A DNA stretch of 6,952 nucleotides, taken from Flavobacteriales bacterium UBA1112 (GTDB taxonomy: Bacteria > Bacteroidota > Bacteroidia > Flavobacteriales_D > Sanyastnellaceae). Below are positions 1-4,292 of the stretch, piece after piece (position 1 is the first letter of the stretch; each line of letters begins with the position of its first letter). The stretch spans positions 1 through 6,952 of the forward strand of contig DCBH01000075.1 of NCBI GenBank assembly GCA_002313415.1, read 5' to 3'. The translations under genes and the position numbers were made by a program. Under the pieces are notes generated by a model that ran no database searches, was not told the DNA's origin, and saw only the letters and a program-made list of their open reading frames with translations.

Positions 1-1410
1 GGCTTCTGGACTGTAATTGCATGCCGATGGATCTGTACATCCATTGTCTGGGTTGAATCCTGTGGGGTAGCCATCCAGAACAAGAGTACCTGAATTGGTG
101 GGGTCGAGATATTGACTTACCCCCAAGCCCCAACTCACGTCAAAACGACCGTAAAAATCATAAGCTCCATTGTTGACTGAACCTGAGCATGCGGCGGCGC
201 CACCATACAATTGACCAATGATTCTGTGGTCTTGATTGAATAGGGGTGACCCAGATGACCCTGGCTCAGTGACTCCGAGTTCCCATGCATTGATCCACCA
301 CACCTGCGCTCCTCCTGTGCTGCTTGTGTAGGGGGCGTCGTTTTCAAAACAGATTTTTTTGACATCCCCAGAAGGGTGGTGAATACCTACTGCACTTGTG
401 TGATTGGCGCTGGAGGCATCCCATCCAGCATATTCCACTCCCCAGGAGGGAGGCGGAGTGGAACTCAACTCAATGAGTGCCACGTCAGATCCGCCATTGC
501 TCAGGAGGAGTGTGCCACCTGAAATGCTGTTGTCAGTAGGACCAGTACTTCCCGAACACGTAGCGCTTTCATGATTGAAGTAGTACGTCCACGAATTCGG
601 ATTGCCCAAGCAATGGTTGGCCGTCAGAAAGTAAGGAGTGCCGTCGTTGGCAGTATTGTTCACCAGAGCACCTGAACATGCGGCAAAACCGCCATTGACA
701 ATCAAAGCGACGGATTGATTTTCGACTTGCCAATCGTCACCTTCAGGACAATTCACATTGATGTTGCAGGCCCCGCTGTTTCCAAAAGGCCCAAAGGATG
801 CCAACTCTTCCTGCAATTCTGCTTCGCGTCTCAAAAGTGAGCGGTATCCTTGAACAACTTGGCCAACCTCAATTTGTCCTGTAGCGTGAATGTTCAATGG
901 CTCGCGATATTCGAGGACGACTTGGTCTCCTTCAATCAAACTCAGAGCGAGACCTTCCCATTCCTTGACATTGAGGTGATTGAATGAACCTAAAAAATGC
1001 GTTCTTTCAAGATCCCACACGAACAACTCTCCACCTTTTGGAACGACAAAGCGCGAAAGGTAGAAGCTCCAACTCTTTGCCCCTTCAGCACGAATTGGCA
1101 AACGCCAGACTCGAAAGCCATCTTCCTCGCTCCACTGGCCGGAGTTTTCCATGTTCCAATTCACTTCGTGCTCGATGCCAAATCGCCATGGCGCATCCTT
1201 CATCGTGGCAGTGACCGCGTCTTCTGCTGCAAGTGCCTCGAGGTCAAGGGATTCAAAGGTGTTCCAAGTCAAATTCTGTTCCCATGGTTCTCCCCATCCA
1301 AGTGGTTGACCGCCATGCTGGATTTGTGCAAAGGAGGAAAAGGGTGAAATCAAAACGAGTGCGACACCAAGTACAATCCGAGAGGGAGGAGAGTTGTAGA
1401 ATATGTTCAC
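1..1410 (-). CDS. Secreted trypsin-like serine protease (lysyl endopeptidase-like), 3' end missing
   Basis: Reading leftward from a GTG at 1410 the frame is open for 470 codons and runs off the left edge. Residues 1-28 form a signal peptide: Arg11, a hydrophobic core around 12-21, and a likely cut at SFA|Q. Residues 29 to about 212 look like a propeptide or N-terminal domain. The protease domain follows, with cysteines at 215, 221, 245 and 267, the motif TANHC with His266, SDVALIEL with Asp309, and GSSGSPLF with Ser386. Order and spacing fit a complete chymotrypsin-fold triad, so an active secreted endopeptidase is expected; the closest family I recognise is lysyl endopeptidase, but cleavage specificity is not shown. 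Residues 457-470 (GCTDPSACNYSPEA) begin a cysteine module also present in the divergent neighbour. GTG was chosen because it sits directly before the signal peptide; the frame is open back to a TAA upstream but has no in-frame ATG there. A type IX sorting domain could lie beyond the edge. Confidence 0.9.
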   Translation of the reverse strand, partial: MNIFYNSPPSRIVLGVALVLISPFSSFAQIQHGGQPLGWGEPWEQNLTWNTFESLDLEALAAEDAVTATMKDAPWRFGIEHEVNWNMENSGQWSEEDGFRVWRLPIRAEGAKSWSFYLSRFVVPKGGELFVWDLERTHFLGSFNHLNVKEWEGLALSLIEGDQVVLEYREPLNIHATGQIEVGQVVQGYRSLLRREAELQEELASFGPFGNSGACNINVNCPEGDDWQVENQSVALIVNGGFAACSGALVNNTANDGTPYFLTANHCLGNPNSWTYYFNHESATCSGSTGPTDNSISGGTLLLSNGGSDVALIELSSTPPPSWGVEYAGWDASSANHTSAVGIHHPSGDVKKICFENDAPYTSSTGGAQVWWINAWELGVTEPGSSGSPLFNQDHRIIGQLYGGAAACSGSVNNGAYDFYGRFDVSWGLGVSQYLDPTNSGTLVLDGYPTGFNPDNGCTDPSACNYSPEA

Positions 1411-1577
1411 GAGTAGGCGATTTGGATTTGTTAGCTCAAGGCCGCAAGGGCGCACAACAATGACTGTGACTGTTAAAATAGTCGTCAACACGACATCATC
1501 CCGATTTTTATACCATTAAATTGCCATTTTGAAGACAACTTGATATTATTCGTCGAATACTCGGGGTTTGCACTGAA
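1411..1577. promoter_or_regulatory. Divergent intergenic region between protease and FG-GAP genes
   Basis: These 167 bases separate the two divergently read secreted-protein genes and must hold both start regions. The half nearer the rightward gene is AT-rich. Visible small elements are a tandem hexamer (TGACTG twice, 1461-1472) and a 5-bp inverted repeat (GTCGT, loop CAAC, ACGAC; 1481-1494). Either could be an operator but both are short enough to arise by chance. I found no convincing Bacteroidota -33/-7 pair facing the protease. No Shine-Dalgarno sequence is visible before either start. Confidence 0.5.
1520..1551 (+). promoter_or_regulatory. Weak candidate Bacteroidota-type promoter for the FG-GAP gene
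   Basis: ATTG at 1520-1523 followed after 20 bases by TATTATTC at 1544-1551 resembles the Bacteroidota pattern TTTG, 19-21 bases, TAnnTTTG, matching four of the six fixed -7 positions. Transcription would begin about 20 bases before the ATG at 1578. The match is partial in an AT-rich region, so this is only a candidate. Confidence 0.25.
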
Positions 1578-3383
1578 ATGACGCACACGCCCTCACATAT
1601 TACCTTCCGAGGTCCCTTTTGGGCGTTCTTGGCCTATGCAATGTCCATCGCCGCTTTTGGTCAAACGTTCGTCGACGGGGATCCGACTGGGACACTTTAC
1701 ACCGAGCACATCGGTGGATATTTGGGCCATGGGGTGAGTTTTGCTGATTTCAACGGCGACGGCTTTGATGACCTTACTTTCACGCAGTTTCAGGGAAATA
1801 TCAAGGCATTTACAGGGAATGGCAGCGGTGATTTTACGCCAGTAGACCTCAACATCGGAAATACAGAAGGCGAGCCAAAGTGCCCGCTTTGGGTCGACTT
1901 AGACAACGACGGAGATCAGGACCTTCTTGTTACACAGCGCCTAGGTCTCAATCGAATTTACGCCCGCATGCCCAATGGTCTGTTACAAATGGTACCCGAG
2001 GCAGGGGGGCTCCAAGGAACCGTGCTTGAACGAACGTACGGCGCATCTGTGGCAGACTATGACAGCGATGGCCTTCTCGATGTGTATTTGTGCCAATACC
2101 ACACTCCACAAACAAACTCAGAGCCCAACAGGCTATTTCGAGGTACGGGTGGTCAGGACTTGGCCATGTCTTTTGAAGAGCAAACGGCTCAGTCGGGGGT
2201 AGGCAACGGAATCAAACAGTCGTTTCAGGCCTCTTGGGTGGATGTGGATCGTGACGGCTGGCTTGATTTGCACGTCATCAACGACCGCACCTTTTGGCCC
2301 GATGCCCTTTATCGAAACCAAGGAGATGGCACCTTTCTAGATGTCGCCAATGAATGGGGCATTGACATCGGAGAATATTCCATGAGTACGTCAATTGCAG
2401 ACTTTGACAAAGATCTAGACTGGGACATCGTGGTTACCAATGGGGCCAACGAAGGCAACAGCTTTCTGCGCTGCGCCGGCTCCCCTTTTGCCGCGGGAGA
2501 TTCAAGCGGAGTTGTGTTGGACCTGCAATATGAAGAAGTGGCTGAACAAGCTCAAATTTTACTTAACAACTTGGCATGGGGAGCAGTGTGGTTTGACGCC
2601 AACAACGACAGTTGGCTTGACTTGTTCATTGCAACAGGCACCTCGCTTTACACTGATTTTCCAATCATTTTAGACCAATATCCAAACAGTCTCAATGGAT
2701 TTTTTTTGAATGAGGGAGGAACCTTCCCATTGGTGGACGCATCTTCGAATGTATTGACAGACAATGACGTCACCTTTTGTGCTGCCGTTGCAGACCATAA
2801 CCAAGATGGCGCTTTGGACCTCGTATCCCATCGGATAGGGGCTCGTGCCAAACTTTTGAATGGCGTACCCAACGACAACCATTGGATTCAATTGACTTTG
2901 GTTCCAGAGTCGGGAAACACGGATGCCATTGGGGCAAGAGTGACCGCATGGCTCGATGGCAAGCCCGATGTCAGGACGGTGATGTGTGGTTCAGAATACA
3001 TGAATCAGAACAGCCGTCGATTGCATTTTGGGATGGGTTCAAAAGTGACCATGGACAGCGTGGTGGTCGACTGGACCTCTGGATTCTCATCTGCATTCAA
3101 CTCACTGCCCGCGGATGCACATCACGTGCTTCATGAGTCGCTAGATGGCGATGGCACAGCAGAAGAGGGCTGCACTTATGCATTGGCATGCAATTACAAT
3201 CCAAACGCCAGCAATGACGACGGGTCTTGCGATTGGTCGTGTGCATGTGGACCAGGAACACTTTGGAACCAAGCGAGTTTGACGTGTGAAGCAACCTGCA
3301 CAGCGGATCACAATGGCGACGGCAGCATAGGTTCTGCAGATCTCATTGTCTTTTTGACACTCTTTGGCTTGTCTTGCCCATAA
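1578..3383 (+). CDS. Secreted FG-GAP/VCBS repeat protein with ASPIC/UnbV domain and C-terminal EF-hand (CRTAC1 family)
   Basis: A complete 601-residue protein. Residues 1-28 are a signal peptide (hydrophobic 14-27, likely cut AFG|Q). Seven FG-GAP/VCBS-like repeats carry acidic calcium-binding-type loops starting at about D57, D107, D160, D222, D275, D340 and D406; the fifth (DFDKDLDWD) and sixth (DANNDSWLD) lack the usual glycine. Such repeats normally fold into an integrin-like beta-propeller. Residues 434 to about 512 match the ASPIC/UnbV domain (NHWIQLTL, IGARVTAW, SRRLHFGMG, DSVVVDWTSG). Next comes a cysteine-rich stretch: GCTYALACNYNPNAS at 531-545, then Cys551, 555, 557, 570 and 574. 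The tail has an EF-hand loop, DHNGDGSIGSAD (577-588), and ends FGLSCP. The role is probably extracellular, in calcium-dependent binding or adhesion; no ligand can be inferred. Start: ATG directly before the signal peptide; the next in-frame ATG (residue 22) would destroy it. It is transcribed away from the protease and ends 70 bases before yebC. Confidence 0.93.
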   Translation: MTHTPSHITFRGPFWAFLAYAMSIAAFGQTFVDGDPTGTLYTEHIGGYLGHGVSFADFNGDGFDDLTFTQFQGNIKAFTGNGSGDFTPVDLNIGNTEGEPKCPLWVDLDNDGDQDLLVTQRLGLNRIYARMPNGLLQMVPEAGGLQGTVLERTYGASVADYDSDGLLDVYLCQYHTPQTNSEPNRLFRGTGGQDLAMSFEEQTAQSGVGNGIKQSFQASWVDVDRDGWLDLHVINDRTFWPDALYRNQGDGTFLDVANEWGIDIGEYSMSTSIADFDKDLDWDIVVTNGANEGNSFLRCAGSPFAAGDSSGVVLDLQYEEVAEQAQILLNNLAWGAVWFDANNDSWLDLFIATGTSLYTDFPIILDQYPNSLNGFFLNEGGTFPLVDASSNVLTDNDVTFCAAVADHNQDGALDLVSHRIGARAKLLNGVPNDNHWIQLTLVPESGNTDAIGARVTAWLDGKPDVRTVMCGSEYMNQNSRRLHFGMGSKVTMDSVVVDWTSGFSSAFNSLPADAHHVLHESLDGDGTAEEGCTYALACNYNPNASNDDGSCDWSCACGPGTLWNQASLTCEATCTADHNGDGSIGSADLIVFLTLFGLSCP

Positions 3384-3405
3384 AGCATTGTCGTTTCAAA
3401 TGAGG

Positions 3406-3437
3406 TTGCACGAGTGACTCATCGGCAAATATCTTCG
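3406..3437 (+). promoter_or_regulatory. Candidate Bacteroidota-type promoter of yebC
   Basis: TTG at 3406-3408 is followed after exactly 21 bases by TATCTTCG at 3430-3437, which matches five of six fixed positions of the Bacteroidota -7 element TAnnTTTG. Predicted transcription would begin near 3443, giving a leader of only about 10 bases before the ATG at 3454. Lying in the 70-base gap after the FG-GAP stop, it suggests yebC is transcribed on its own. Confidence 0.45.
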
Positions 3438-3453
3438 CACGAAAGAAAACGTC

Positions 3454-4185
3454 ATGGGACGCGCATTTGAATTTCGAAAAGAGCGTAAAATGAAGAGGTG
3501 GGCAGCCATGTCCAAAATCTTCGCTCGCCTGAACAAGGACATCATTCTGGCCATCAAAGAGGGCGGAGGAATTTCGGACCCCGATACAAATTCACGGTTG
3601 CGTGCTGTCTTGCAAAACTGCAAGGCTGCCAACATGCCCAAAGACAACATTGAACGCGCCATCAAAAAGGCCACCGACAAAGACACTTCAGATTACAAGG
3701 AGGTGACCTTTGAAGGCTACGGACCGCACGGAATTGCAGTTTACGTTGAAACAGCTACAGACAACAACAATCGCACGGTAGCGAACGTACGCTCCCATTT
3801 CAGCAGGGGAGGAGGGCAGCTTGGAACAAGTGGCTCAGTTGAATTCATGTTCAACCGAATGTGCTTTTTCAACATCGAGGACAACGGCGCTGATTTGGAT
3901 GATTTGACCTTGGATTTGATTGATTTTGGCGCAGAAGAGGCAGAGCGAGATGAAGAGACCAGTCAAATCATTGTTTCCGCTCCTTTCGAGTCTTTTGGAG
4001 GGTTGCAATCCAAGTTGGAATCAGACGGCCATCAAATTGTCGAATCAGGTCTCGAACGCGTGCCAACGACGACGAAAATATTGAGCCCTGAGCAAGTGGA
4101 AGAGGTTGAGAATTTGATTGAACGTTTAGAAGGAGACGACGACGTGCAGGCTGTCTTTCACACCATGGAGCCCATGGTCAATTAA
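3454..4185 (+). CDS. yebC: YebC/PmpR (TACO1) family protein
   Basis: A full-length 243-residue cytoplasmic protein of the universal YebC family. Landmarks in order: the Bacteroidota-type start MGRAFEFRKERKMKRW (1-16) in place of the MAGHSKW-type start of E. coli YebC; NSRLRAVLQNCKAANMPKDN (46-65) and ERAIKKA (67-73); FEGYGPHGIAVYVETATDNN (86-105); RTVANVRSHF (107-116); GTSGSVEFMF (124-133); and the C-terminal GDDDVQAVFHTM (227-238). All three domains are present and nothing is broken. The family was long annotated as transcriptional regulator; later work on YebC and mitochondrial TACO1 supports a ribosome-linked role in relieving stalls, notably at consecutive prolines. Which role dominates here is not visible. 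The start is supported by the conserved N-terminus and by an A-rich GAAAGAAAA stretch just before it, with no true Shine-Dalgarno. It has its own candidate promoter and a hairpin about 30 bases after its stop, so it looks monocistronic. Confidence 0.96.
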   Translation: MGRAFEFRKERKMKRWAAMSKIFARLNKDIILAIKEGGGISDPDTNSRLRAVLQNCKAANMPKDNIERAIKKATDKDTSDYKEVTFEGYGPHGIAVYVETATDNNNRTVANVRSHFSRGGGQLGTSGSVEFMFNRMCFFNIEDNGADLDDLTLDLIDFGAEEAERDEETSQIIVSAPFESFGGLQSKLESDGHQIVESGLERVPTTTKILSPEQVEEVENLIERLEGDDDVQAVFHTMEPMVN

Positions 4186-4215
4186 CTCAAGTGATTGAGA
4201 TGTCGGTTGAAAAGG

Positions 4216-4233
4216 CAGGGATGCAAATCCCTG
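4216..4233. terminator. 7-bp hairpin after yebC, possible weak terminator
   Basis: CAGGGAT (4216-4222) and ATCCCTG (4227-4233) form a perfect 7-bp inverted repeat around a GCAA loop, a stable GNRA-type tetraloop. It lies 31 bases after the yebC stop. Only a short TTTT occurs, 9 bases downstream (4242-4245), and AAAA precedes the stem, so it is not a textbook intrinsic terminator. It may instead protect the yebC 3' end. The structure is clear; its function is inferred. Confidence 0.35.
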
Positions 4234-4260
4234 ATTCGGCGTTTTGAACAGAAGTTTGAA

Positions 4261-4288
4261 ACCTTCATGAAGGTCTTACGTACCTTCA
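4261..4288. repeat. Overlapping inverted repeats just before the propeller gene
   Basis: The heptamer ACCTTCA occurs at 4261-4267 and 4282-4288, and its reverse complement TGAAGGT lies between them at 4268-4274. The first and middle copies form a perfect 14-bp palindrome (4261-4274). The middle and last copies can form a 7-bp stem with a 7-base loop (4268-4288) that ends 4 bases before the ATG at 4293. The two pairings exclude each other. Position and symmetry suit an operator or a translational control hairpin, but neither is demonstrated. Confidence 0.4.
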
Positions 4289-4292
4289 ATGT

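Noticed and set aside
17..35. Possible frameshift in the protease C-terminal cysteine module
   Set aside because: On careful rereading of the minus strand the frame gives GCTDPSACNYSPEA without any shift; the first impression was a reading error.
997..1347. Plus-strand frame of 116 codons
   Set aside because: It is opposite the propeptide region of the protease, which reads through with a coherent signal peptide and domain order; the plus frame shows no motif.
4208..4250. tRNA-like T-arm at the GGGATGCAAATCCC hairpin
   Set aside because: The loop does not fit a standard 7-base T-loop, no anticodon or D arm exists upstream (that sequence is the yebC 3' end), and no acceptor stem with CCA follows.
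4255..4288. Promoter for the propeller gene (TTTG at 4255-4258, TACCTTCA at 4281-4288)
   Set aside because: The spacer is 22 bases, the -7 match is only four of six, and transcription would start at or inside the ATG at 4293, so it is not a credible promoter for this start.
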